The notes below the pieces were generated by a model. It was not told the DNA's origin. It saw only the letters and a list, made by a program, of their open reading frames with translations, and ran no database searches. Shown piece after piece: positions 22,959-30,875 of a stretch of 64,000 nucleotides of DNA; within the stretch, counting starts at the first letter, position 1; every line of letters starts with the position of its first letter. This DNA is from Ramlibacter tataouinensis (lineage in GTDB: Bacteria; Pseudomonadota; Gammaproteobacteria; Burkholderiales; Burkholderiaceae_C). The translations under genes and the position numbers were made by a program. The stretch covers positions 3,869,001 to 3,933,000 of the forward strand of contig NZ_CP010951.1 in the NCBI RefSeq assembly GCF_001580455.1, given 5' to 3'.

Positions 22959-25325
22959 ATGGCTGTACGCGACTACCCCAGGGACAACCTGCCGATCCCG
23001 GACCACAAGCCGGTCGGCTTGACGACCTACGACGCCAGGGACCCCGACACCCATTTCCCACCGATCAGGCAGCTGCGGCCGCCCGCCGGCGCGCCCAATG
23101 TGCTGGTGATCCTGCTCGACGATGTGGGTTTCGGCGCCTCCAGCGCCTTTGGCGGACCGTGCCAGACGCCCACGGCCGAGCGGCTGGCGGCCAAGGGCCT
23201 CAGATACACCCGCTTCCACACCACGGCGCTGTGCTCGCCAACGCGGGCCGCGCTGCTGACGGGCCGCAACCACCATGCGGTGGGCATGGGCGGCATCACC
23301 GAGATCGCGACCTCGGCGCCCGGCTACAACTCGCTGCGCCCTAACACCTGCGCGCCGCTGGCGGAGATCCTCAAGCTGAACGGCTATTCCACGGCGCAGT
23401 TCGGCAAGTGCCACGAGGTGCCGGTGTTCGAGTCCTCGCCCATCGGGCCGTTCGACCACTGGCCCACGGGTTCGGGCTTCGAACATTTCTACGGCTTCAT
23501 CGGCGGCGAGAACAACCAATACCACCCGGCCCTCTACGACGGCACCACGCCCGTGGAGCCCGATCGCACGCCGGAAGAGGGCTACCACCTCATGGAGGAC
23601 CTGGCGGACCAGGCGATCGGCTGGATCCGCCAGCAGAAGGCGATGGCGCCCGACAAGCCCTTCTTCGTCTACTTCGCGCCCGGCGCCACGCACGCCCCGC
23701 ACCAGGTGCCCCGGGACTGGATCGCGCGCTACCGGGGCAAGTTCGACCAGGGCTGGGACAAGGTGCGCGAGGAGACCTTCGCGCGGCAGAAGAAACTGGG
23801 CGTGATCCCCAAGGACTGCGAGCTGACGGCGCGGCCCGGCGACATCCCCGCCTGGGAACTGATGGAAGAGCGCATCCGTCCCGTGCTGGCGCGCGAGATG
23901 GAAATCTATGCCGCCTTCCTGGAGTACGCCGACTACCACACCGGCCGCGTCGTCAATTCGCTCACCGACCTGGGCATCCTGGACGACACGCTGGTGATCT
24001 ACGTCATCGGCGACAACGGCGCCTCGGCCGAGGGGTCGTTGATCGGCATCTTCAACGAACAGGCGATCGGCGAAGCGCCGGACCTGAACACACCCGAGCT
24101 GATGATCCAGCGCATGAATGACCTGGGTACCCAGCGGGCCAATAACCACTATGCGGTCGGCTGGGCGCACGCGATGGACACGCCCTACAAGTGGACCAAG
24201 CAGGTCGCCTCGCACTTCGGCGGCACCCGCAACGGCATGATCGTGCACTGGCCCCGGGGCATCGAGGCCCAGGGCCAGCTGCGCCATCAGTTCCACCACG
24301 TCATCGACATCGCGCCCACGGTGCTGGAAGCGGCCACGCTGCCCGCACCCACCATGGTCAACGGCGTCATGCAGGAACCGATGCACGGCGTGAGCATGAT
24401 GTACTCGTTCGACAACCCCCGTGCCGACGACCGCCACCAGACCCAGTACTTCGAGATGCTGTGCAACCGCGGCATCTATCACCGGGGCTGGACGGCGGTG
24501 ACGCGCCACGGCAGCCTGCCGTGGGTGGTGACGGGCGCGCAGCCGCCGCTGTCGCAGGATGTCTGGGAGCTCTATGACACCCACCGTGACTGGTCGCAGG
24601 CCCATGACCTGGCCGGCCAGATGCCCGAAAAGCTGGAGGAGCTCAAGCGCCTGTTCGACCTGGAGGCCGCGAAGTACAACGTGTTCCCGCTCGACGACCG
24701 CAAGGCCGAGCGCGCCAACCCGGACCTGGCCGGCCGTCCGCAGGTCGTGCACGGCAGCACGCAGCTGCTGTTCCCCGGCATGCGCCGCATCCAGGAGAAC
24801 GCGGTCATCAACACCAAGAACAAGTCGCATGCCGTCACCGCGGAACTGGAGATCCCCAGGGGCGGCGCCAAGGGCGTGATCGTCGCGCAGGGCGGCAGCA
24901 TGGGCGGCTGGACCCTGTACGCCCACGAAGGCAGGCTGAAATATCTCTACAACTTCCTCGGGATGCTGACCTTCGAGGTCACGGCACAGTCGACTTTGCC
25001 TGCCGGCATCCACCAGGCGCGCATGGAGTTCACCTACGACGGCGGCGGCATCGGCAAGGGCGCCAACGTGAAGCTGTTCGTGGACGGCAAGGAAATCGGC
25101 CTGGGCCGGCTGGACCGCACGCACGCGCTTTTCTTCTCGATGGACGAAACCCTGGAAGTGGGATGCGACCACGGCTCACCCGTGTCACCGGACTACCCGG
25201 TGCGCGACAACCGCTTCAACGGCCGCGTGCACTGGGTGCAGATCGACATCGATGCTGCGGCCAGGGACGTGGACCACATGATCGGCGCCGACGAGCGCTT
25301 CATGATGGCCCTGGCCAAGCAGTGA
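22959..25325 (+). CDS. Type I arylsulfatase
   Basis: The 788-residue sulfatase has metal-binding Asp54-Asp55 (NVLVILLDDVGFG) and the formylglycine motif C-S-P-T-R at Cys92 (LCSPTRAALLTGRN), which needs a formylglycine-generating enzyme. DNGASAEGS supplies further metal ligands, and the C-terminal 180 residues form a concanavalin-like extension often seen in PAS/AtsA-type arylsulfatases. There is no obvious signal peptide, so it is probably cytoplasmic, as in Pseudomonas AtsA. The ATG at 22959 follows an AGGGG ribosome-binding site. It is divergent from the phospholipase D gene and shares operator copy 4. Substrate (aryl or alkyl sulfate ester) unknown. Confidence 0.9.
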   Translation: MAVRDYPRDNLPIPDHKPVGLTTYDARDPDTHFPPIRQLRPPAGAPNVLVILLDDVGFGASSAFGGPCQTPTAERLAAKGLRYTRFHTTALCSPTRAALLTGRNHHAVGMGGITEIATSAPGYNSLRPNTCAPLAEILKLNGYSTAQFGKCHEVPVFESSPIGPFDHWPTGSGFEHFYGFIGGENNQYHPALYDGTTPVEPDRTPEEGYHLMEDLADQAIGWIRQQKAMAPDKPFFVYFAPGATHAPHQVPRDWIARYRGKFDQGWDKVREETFARQKKLGVIPKDCELTARPGDIPAWELMEERIRPVLAREMEIYAAFLEYADYHTGRVVNSLTDLGILDDTLVIYVIGDNGASAEGSLIGIFNEQAIGEAPDLNTPELMIQRMNDLGTQRANNHYAVGWAHAMDTPYKWTKQVASHFGGTRNGMIVHWPRGIEAQGQLRHQFHHVIDIAPTVLEAATLPAPTMVNGVMQEPMHGVSMMYSFDNPRADDRHQTQYFEMLCNRGIYHRGWTAVTRHGSLPWVVTGAQPPLSQDVWELYDTHRDWSQAHDLAGQMPEKLEELKRLFDLEAAKYNVFPLDDRKAERANPDLAGRPQVVHGSTQLLFPGMRRIQENAVINTKNKSHAVTAELEIPRGGAKGVIVAQGGSMGGWTLYAHEGRLKYLYNFLGMLTFEVTAQSTLPAGIHQARMEFTYDGGGIGKGANVKLFVDGKEIGLGRLDRTHALFFSMDETLEVGCDHGSPVSPDYPVRDNRFNGRVHWVQIDIDAAARDVDHMIGADERFMMALAKQ

Positions 25326-25339
25326 GCGCCGCTAGGGCC

Positions 25340-27631
25340 CTACTTGATCTTCAGTCCCTTCAGGACGTCACCCAGCCCGCCTTTGCCCAGCTGCTTGTCG
25401 ATCTGCTTCTGGATCTGCTTCTCGGCTTCTTGCTTGGCGAGGTCGGCGGCCATCGCGCCGAACTCCAGCTTCCAGGAGATGTTGTCGAACGGACCGGTGA
25501 GGTGCACCGGCACCGTGAGGCCGTTGAGGTCGGCGAGTTCCTTGCCTTCCTGTCCTTTCGAGGTGCCGACGATCGTCGCCTTGGCCAGGTAGTCGATGCG
25601 GCTGTTCACCAGGTCGATGTTGCCGGCTCCGCTCGCACGCAGGAAGGGCGACTTGGCCGACAGGTCGTCGTTGCGCGCGACGCCGTTGACGATCTTGAAG
25701 CTCGCCGTCATCTCGGAGAAATCGGTCTTCTCGCTGGCGTTGGCGCCGACCACCGCGTCCTGCTTGCCGGCGATCATCGACTTGGCCTGGCGCACCGACT
25801 TGGCGAGGTTGATGCCCTTCACCGCGCCGTCGCGCAGCAGCATGCTGGCCGATCCGTTCAGCGACTGCGTCATCGCCGCCGCCGAGGTGCCGCCGCCCAC
25901 GACGTGCAGGGCGATCGTCCCGCGGCCCTCCATCAGGTCTTTCTTCGCGTAGTCGCGCATCAACGGCCCGATATCGACGTTGCTGAAGGTCTGCTTCAGC
26001 TCGACGCGATTGCCGTCTGCCTGCGCGGCCAGCGCACCGGCCACCGTGCCGCCGTACAGATTGGCTGCCAGCGGGTTGACGTCGAGGCGGCCGCCGCGCA
26101 CCGCGAGGTCGGCCTTGAAGTTGTTGAGCTTGATGTTGCGCGCCTGCAGGAAGCCCACGCGCAAGGCCCCTTTGAGGTCCAGTCCGCGCAGGAAGGAGAA
26201 GTCGATGGGCGCGGGCTTGGCCGGGGGCGCAGCAGCAGGCGCCGGCGTGCCCGGCTTGGCTGGCGCCGCTGCGACCTCGGCCGGGAAGTACCGGTCGAGG
26301 TTGAGGCGATCGGCGGACAAGTCGAAGCCGGCTGCCAGCGGCGAGAACTTGGCCACGTTGAATGTGGCCTGGATCGCGCTCTCCTCGAACTTGGTCGACA
26401 GGCGACCGGTGGCCTGCGACTTGCCCCAGTCGGCGCGAAGCGAGCCGTCCAGAGGCAGCTTGACCTGCTTGACCGGCATCTGCGGATGCGCGATATCGAG
26501 CTCGCCGCTCAGCTTGGACAACTCGACGACTTCGGCCTTCAGGTCAGCCTGCACGGGACCGCTGACGTTGCCCTTGGCCACGAGCGGGCCCTGGTTCAGG
26601 CTCCATTGCGCAGCCAGCTTGCCGATCTTCCATAGCGCGGCGGTGCCTTCCACCGCGGACAAGTCGAGCTTGGCATCCAGCTGCCGTTCCTTGCCGGACA
26701 GGCGCACGGTCGCGCTGGCGGTCTGGCCGCTGGTGCGTTCTTCCAGCAGCGCGAGGTGGGGCACATCGACTTTCGCATCCAGCGCGTCGTCCGCCATCTT
26801 GCCCTTGGCCGCGATGGCCAGGCCCTCGACCTGGATGCCGCCTTGGCCGCCGCCGACGCCCGCTTCCTTGGCCGCCAGCGCTGCGTCCAGGTCCCTGAAG
26901 TTCAGCGCGTCGCCCTTTATCTTGAGGTCGATCTTTTCCAGCGCGAACTGCTGGCGCGCAAGGTCGTAGCGGTAGTTGGCGTCGAGCTTCAATGTGGCAT
27001 TGAGCTTGGGCTGCTCGGCGCCGGCCTTGAAGCTGAGGTTGAGCGGTCCGCCCGCGGCTTCGGACAGGCGCCCGGTCTTGAGGTTGAGGTCGGCGAGCTG
27101 GATGGTCCGGCCGGCCTTGTCGTCGCGGAAGCTCACGGCCGAATTGGTGAGCGATACGCCGGCAACGTCGAAGCGCACCGGCTCGGCCGGTGGCGTACCG
27201 CTCTCGGGCTTGGCTTGCGGCTCCTTGCCCTTGTCCGCCGACAGCAGGTCGTCGAAATTGAACTTGCCGTCCTTGCCCCGCACGATCCGGGCCCGCAGGC
27301 CGTCCAGTTCGACGCGGTCGACCACCACCTGGCGCGACAGCAAGGGCATCAGCCGCACCGAGACGCGGGCTTTCTCGACCGTGGCGAACTCCTGCGGCGA
27401 GCTGCGTTCGCTCAGGCTCGCCTTGCCCAGCTTGACGCCGATGGAAGGGTAGAACGATAGCGCCAGGTCGCCGTCGAGCTTCAGCGTGCGCTGCTTCTGT
27501 TCCTGGACAGTCTGGACCAGCTTCTGCTTGACCCAAGCCGCATCGAAGCGCGCGGCGGCCACGCCAATTGCAATCGCGGCCAGCACCAGAACGCCGAGCA
27601 CGGCGAATGCGATGTATTTCACTGCTTTCAT
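25340..27631 (-). CDS. AsmA-family inner-membrane protein
   Basis: The 763-residue protein has an N-terminal membrane anchor (MKAVKYIAFAVLGVLVLAAIAIGVAAARFD) followed by the AsmA start KLVQTVQEQKQRTLKLDGDLALSFYPSIGVKLGKASLSER. The C-terminal AsmA_2-like part includes TQSLNGSASMLLRDGAVKGINLAKSVR and a Pro/Ala linker near residue 480. AsmA-like proteins are periplasm-spanning bridges implicated in phospholipid traffic to the outer membrane. Its start Met at 27629-27631 was chosen at the conserved anchor. It is divergent from the barrel gene at 27772, sharing operator copy 5, and convergent with the sulfatase gene. Confidence 0.9.
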   Translation of the reverse strand: MKAVKYIAFAVLGVLVLAAIAIGVAAARFDAAWVKQKLVQTVQEQKQRTLKLDGDLALSFYPSIGVKLGKASLSERSSPQEFATVEKARVSVRLMPLLSRQVVVDRVELDGLRARIVRGKDGKFNFDDLLSADKGKEPQAKPESGTPPAEPVRFDVAGVSLTNSAVSFRDDKAGRTIQLADLNLKTGRLSEAAGGPLNLSFKAGAEQPKLNATLKLDANYRYDLARQQFALEKIDLKIKGDALNFRDLDAALAAKEAGVGGGQGGIQVEGLAIAAKGKMADDALDAKVDVPHLALLEERTSGQTASATVRLSGKERQLDAKLDLSAVEGTAALWKIGKLAAQWSLNQGPLVAKGNVSGPVQADLKAEVVELSKLSGELDIAHPQMPVKQVKLPLDGSLRADWGKSQATGRLSTKFEESAIQATFNVAKFSPLAAGFDLSADRLNLDRYFPAEVAAAPAKPGTPAPAAAPPAKPAPIDFSFLRGLDLKGALRVGFLQARNIKLNNFKADLAVRGGRLDVNPLAANLYGGTVAGALAAQADGNRVELKQTFSNVDIGPLMRDYAKKDLMEGRGTIALHVVGGGTSAAAMTQSLNGSASMLLRDGAVKGINLAKSVRQAKSMIAGKQDAVVGANASEKTDFSEMTASFKIVNGVARNDDLSAKSPFLRASGAGNIDLVNSRIDYLAKATIVGTSKGQEGKELADLNGLTVPVHLTGPFDNISWKLEFGAMAADLAKQEAEKQIQKQIDKQLGKGGLGDVLKGLKIK

Positions 27632-27686
27632 GGATGCAAATTGTCGCTCGCCCGCGCTTGCGTGCTTGCAGTTTGCTGCCGCCGGG

Positions 27687-27702
27687 TTGGACCAAGGGGC
27701 AA
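27687..27702. promoter_or_regulatory. Palindromic operator, copy 5 (imperfect)
   Basis: TTGGAC, CAAG, GGGCAA: the left half is perfect, the right half matches four of six. It lies 55 bases from the AsmA start and 69 from the beta-barrel gene start in a divergent promoter gap. Confidence 0.4.
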
Positions 27703-27771
27703 TTGCGGGCGCAGTCCACGGTGGAGACCATCGTTCGCTCTGACTCTGCCGCTTTGGCAACTGGGCCATCC

Positions 27772-28635
27772 ATGACAATCACCGCCTCCCTGGCCGGTCG
27801 CGCACGGCTGAACCGCGCTTTGCTCGTGGCTTGCATGGCCGCCGGCCTGGGTGCGGCCCAGGCCCAGACCGCGCCGCCGGCCGACCGCTGGAGCTACGCC
27901 GTCACGCCTTACATCTGGCTGCCCGGCTTCGACGGCACGCTGAAGTACGCGCTGCCGCCCGGCACCGGCAGCCCCGACGTGTCGGTGAATGAGAACCGAG
28001 TGCTCGATGCCATCGATGCCTTCTTCATGATTTCGGGCGAGGCGCGCCGGGGCCGGCTGTCCTTCTTTGGCGACTACATCTACCTGAAGCTGTCGTCATC
28101 GAAGAGCGACATCCGTTCAATCGACTTCAATGCCGGCGCCCCGGTGAACCCCCTGAGCACGACGGTCAACCGGGAGACCTCCACCCGCATCGACGGCAAC
28201 GTGCTGACCCTGGCGGGCGGCTATCAGATCTCCGGGACGCCCGACGCACCGTTCGACCTGATCGGAGGGGTCCGCTACTTTGGCGTCCAGACCCAGACGC
28301 AATGGAACTTTGCGGCGGCCGTCGCCGGGCCGGGCCCGGGTCAGAGCTTCGCCGCGGCGGGAACGGTGTCACGCAACGCCGACCTCTGGGATGCCATCGT
28401 CGGCGCGCGCGGGCGCGCTCGGATCGCGGACCGCTGGTTCGTGCCGATCTACCTGGACGTGGGCGCGGGCTCGTCCAAGCTCACCTGGCAGGCGCTCGTC
28501 GGCATCGGCTACAGCTTCGGCTGGGGTGATATCTCACTGTCGGGCCGGACCCTGTTCTACGACCAGGATGACAACAAGCTGCTGCAGGACTTCAAGTTCA
28601 GCGGCGGCATGCTGGGGGCGACCTTCCGTTTCTGA
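27772..28635 (+). CDS. Outer-membrane beta-barrel protein
   Basis: The 287-residue secreted protein has a signal peptide ending AAQAQT (about residue 32) and alternating-hydrophobicity strands through to a terminal Phe (LGATFRF), the C-terminal signature for BAM-dependent outer-membrane insertion. WSYAVTPYIWLPGFDGTLKY opens the barrel. Members of this group are often annotated as porin-like or OmpW/OmpA-like barrel proteins; the ligand is unknown. A fragment matching its last 21 codons recurs at 30113-30175. It is divergent from AsmA. Confidence 0.82.
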   Translation: MTITASLAGRARLNRALLVACMAAGLGAAQAQTAPPADRWSYAVTPYIWLPGFDGTLKYALPPGTGSPDVSVNENRVLDAIDAFFMISGEARRGRLSFFGDYIYLKLSSSKSDIRSIDFNAGAPVNPLSTTVNRETSTRIDGNVLTLAGGYQISGTPDAPFDLIGGVRYFGVQTQTQWNFAAAVAGPGPGQSFAAAGTVSRNADLWDAIVGARGRARIADRWFVPIYLDVGAGSSKLTWQALVGIGYSFGWGDISLSGRTLFYDQDDNKLLQDFKFSGGMLGATFRF

Positions 28636-28676
28636 ATATGCATGGGGCGCCGCTGCTGGCGCCGCTAACCCTGCTG

Positions 28677-29153
28677 TCAATACGGCGGATGGACGACGAC
28701 GTACTGGGGGCCCTGAGGCATGTACCAGGTGGCGCCGCATTGCTGGTAGACCATGCCGCCGTAGCTGACTGGAACGCAACCTGCCGGGACCGCCGCCACC
28801 ATCGAGCCGACAGCGGCGGCCGTCACGGCGACCGTACCTGCGACGACGGCTGTCGCGGCGACCGGATGGTCCCAGCCGCCGCAGCGAGGGCTGCAGTCCA
28901 CGTCGACGTTGACGTTTCTCTGCACGTTGACGTTGTTCACGCTCGTGTTGCGGACGTCCGTGCTGCGCGCATCGACCCTGTTGTGGCTGGCCTGGGCGCC
29001 GCCGCCGGCACGGGCACCGGCGGCTCCTCCGCCGCCGCCGCCGCCGCCACCACCAGCGCGACGCTGGGCTTCAGCGGCAGGCGTCATGAGAAAGCTCGCC
29101 AGAACGAGCGCAGCCCACGAAGCCGCAGTCAGCTTGCCGATTGACTTGTTCAT
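28677..29153 (-). CDS. Secreted Gly-rich protein with NVNV repeat, DUF2092-associated
   Basis: The 158-residue protein has a signal peptide (ending AAEAQRR), a run of ten Gly, an Asn/Val segment (SVNNVNVQRNVNVDVD), a hydrophobic Ala/Val stretch (about 98-122) and a conserved tail (QQCGATWYMPQGPQYVVV). It has two Cys pairs (CSPRC; C near PAGC with QQC). The function is not known. It follows the DUF2092 gene by 11 bases on the same strand, so the two form an operon. A broken copy of its C-terminal half lies at 14940-15240. Confidence 0.75.
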   Translation of the reverse strand: MNKSIGKLTAASWAALVLASFLMTPAAEAQRRAGGGGGGGGGGAAGARAGGGAQASHNRVDARSTDVRNTSVNNVNVQRNVNVDVDCSPRCGGWDHPVAATAVVAGTVAVTAAAVGSMVAAVPAGCVPVSYGGMVYQQCGATWYMPQGPQYVVVHPPY

Positions 29154-29164
29154 CTCGCACCCCT

Positions 29165-29950
29165 CTACTTGGCCTTGCGCTGAACCATCTCGATCTTCTT
29201 CGCCCCGTTGGGCGGGGTGAACTTGAATATCGGGTCCTCGAAAGCCGGCTTCAGGTTCCAGTTGAACAGGGAGACCGACGCCGGACGGGCTTCGTCGCCG
29301 CGATTGGTGATCACGACCTTGCGCGGGAGCCGCTTGTCCCCCGCAGTGATCCAGATCTGCCAGTCGAGCTTGCCCTGGCGGAAGGCGTAGTGATCGCAGG
29401 TGTCCTTGCCTACGAGTTCCTGTCCGGCGAACATCGCCGACTCGATCTGGTCGAGCGGGGCGGCCGGCGTGCCCCAGCGGAAGAGGTCGGCCATCGGCAT
29501 CTCCACGCCGTACTTCTCTTCCAGCCTGTCGATCAACTCACCGATACTGCCGGCAAACTCGACGCTGGAGTAGTACTTCTGTTGGGGCGCATAGAGGGTG
29601 ACGGTCTTGCCGTCATAGAAGAGCTCGCGTTCGGCCCGTGCGCTGGAGATCTTGGCGCGCAGCATTCCGGGACGAACGACCTGCAGGTCCGCCCTGGCTG
29701 TGTGCTGCAGCTTCTGACCGTCCCGCAGGACGCGCTCGCCGGTGGCTTCGGTCGAAACCCGGAAGCGCTTCAGCGTCTGCAGATAGGCGCCCATGTCCTT
29801 CAGGGCCTGAACGGACGCCGGATCGACGGCGGTCGCGCTTGGCTGTGACGCAGCTGGCTGCGGCGCGCCCGGCGCCGGGGTCTGCGCGCGGGCGGCAGGC
29901 GCCGACAGTGATGCCGCCAGCATGACGATTGGCAGGATGTTTCGGCCCAT
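29165..29950 (-). CDS. DUF2092-family periplasmic protein
   Basis: The 261-residue protein has a signal peptide (ending ARAQTPAP), a Pro/Ala spacer, then the DUF2092 body: VQALKDMGAYLQTLKRFRV, GKTVTLYAPQQKYY, EMPMADLFRWGT, CDHYAFRQGKLDWQIWI and a C-terminal FKFTPPNGAKKIEM. The fold resembles LolA/LolB-like half-barrels that hold lipid or lipoprotein, so a lipid-carrier role in the periplasm is plausible inference. It is the first gene of a two-gene operon with the NVNV protein. Operator copy 6 lies 83 bases upstream. Confidence 0.8.
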   Translation of the reverse strand: MGRNILPIVMLAASLSAPAARAQTPAPGAPQPAASQPSATAVDPASVQALKDMGAYLQTLKRFRVSTEATGERVLRDGQKLQHTARADLQVVRPGMLRAKISSARAERELFYDGKTVTLYAPQQKYYSSVEFAGSIGELIDRLEEKYGVEMPMADLFRWGTPAAPLDQIESAMFAGQELVGKDTCDHYAFRQGKLDWQIWITAGDKRLPRKVVITNRGDEARPASVSLFNWNLKPAFEDPIFKFTPPNGAKKIEMVQRKAK

Positions 29951-30033
29951 TGGGAACTCCGAAGATGAGACAGGTGACCGGTGCGACGGCGGCTCCGAGG
30001 CGGAGACTGTACGTATGACCGGGCCGGGGCATA

Positions 30034-30049
30034 TTGGACCTTGGTCCAT
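30034..30049. promoter_or_regulatory. Palindromic operator, copy 6
   Basis: TTGGAC, CTTG, GTCCAT, flanked on the left by TA. Five of six right-arm bases match. It sits 83 bases before the DUF2092 start and 63 bases before the barrel-gene fragment on the other strand. Confidence 0.6.
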
Positions 30050-30112
30050 TGCGCGCTCCCTTCCCGGCGGTTCAACTGCACTTGCGCCATTTGCCACGCA
30101 GGCCCGGGCGGC

Positions 30113-30175
30113 GACAAGCTGTTGCAGGACTTCAGCTTCAGCGGTGGCGTGCCGGGAGCGGCCTGTCGCTTCTGA
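30113..30175 (+). pseudogene. C-terminal fragment of a beta-barrel gene
   Basis: The segment encodes DKLLQDFSFSGGVPGAACRF and a stop, matching the last 21 codons of the barrel gene at 27772-28635 (DNKLLQDFKFSGGMLGATFRF). The rest of the gene is missing. Upstream, the fragment keeps an operator copy at about the distance seen before the intact gene's start (63 versus 69 bases), so it looks like an internally deleted paralogue that kept its promoter end and its 3' end. Confidence 0.65.
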
Positions 30176-30214
30176 AACTGATCAACTGAAAGGGCCTTCG
30201 GGCCAGGGAACACC

Positions 30215-30856
30215 ATGAACCAATCGATTCGCCAGATCTCCGTCGTGATCGCCGCCATGGCCGCTTGCGCGTCGGCGCCGGGCGCGTACGCGCAAGCGGC
30301 AGCGCCGGCCGCCTCCGCCACATCGGTACCGGTGCGCATCGGCGGCGAGCGCGTTACCGTCGCGGGCCAGGTGACGGACATCAATACCGACAAGCGTGAG
30401 GTGACGCTTCGCACCGACGAAGGCCGCGAACTGAAATTCGGGGTCGACCCCTCGCTGAAGCTGGAAAAGGTGAAGGTGGGCGACCGCGTCGAAATGGAAT
30501 ACCTGGTGGCCGTCGCCCTGGCGCTGAAGAAAGGCGGCGGCGAGGACCGCCAGAAGGTCGAGCAACAAGCCCAGGTCGAGAATCCCGCAGGCGGTCCGGC
30601 GGGCGGTGCTCGCGCCCGCAGGACCACCCTGGTGGCCGACGTGCTGTCGGTCGACCGTGACCAGGGGACGGTGCGCCTGCGCGGTCCGGAGGGCCGCATC
30701 GTGGACGCAAAGGTCGACAAGTCGCGGCTGGAGGAAGTGCGGGCCGGCGACCAGGTCATCGCCGTAGTCGACGAGGCGCTGGCCGTGGACATCCATTCTC
30801 CCTCGGCCATGGGCGCGGCGCCCGCTGCGAGCGGCGCCAGCAGCCCGAGCCGGTGA
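30215..30856 (+). CDS. Periplasmic protein of unknown function with two similar small domains
   Basis: The 213-residue protein has a signal peptide (ending AYAQAAAP, about residue 27). Two segments look alike: VTVAGQVTDINTDKREVTLRTDEGRELKFGVDPSLKLEKVKVGDRVEMEY (about 47-96) and TLVADVLSVDRDQGTVRLRGPEGRIVDAKVDKSRLEEVRAGDQVIAVVDE (about 137-186). Each has the V-x-G/A-x-V-x-x-(I/V)-(N/D) opening and the (V/A)GD(R/Q)V close of a small beta-barrel, OB-like fold. A Gly/Ala/Arg linker joins them. I do not recognise a function. Operator copy 6 lies 165 bases upstream, with the barrel-gene fragment in between. Confidence 0.7.
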   Translation: MNQSIRQISVVIAAMAACASAPGAYAQAAAPAASATSVPVRIGGERVTVAGQVTDINTDKREVTLRTDEGRELKFGVDPSLKLEKVKVGDRVEMEYLVAVALALKKGGGEDRQKVEQQAQVENPAGGPAGGARARRTTLVADVLSVDRDQGTVRLRGPEGRIVDAKVDKSRLEEVRAGDQVIAVVDEALAVDIHSPSAMGAAPAASGASSPSR

Positions 30857-30875
30857 GCAGGCGAATGGCTCGATC

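Noticed and set aside
22845..25172. A 775-codon antisense frame opposite the sulfatase
   Set aside because: The plus-strand sulfatase has the formylglycine motif and metal ligands. The antisense product has no recognisable features.
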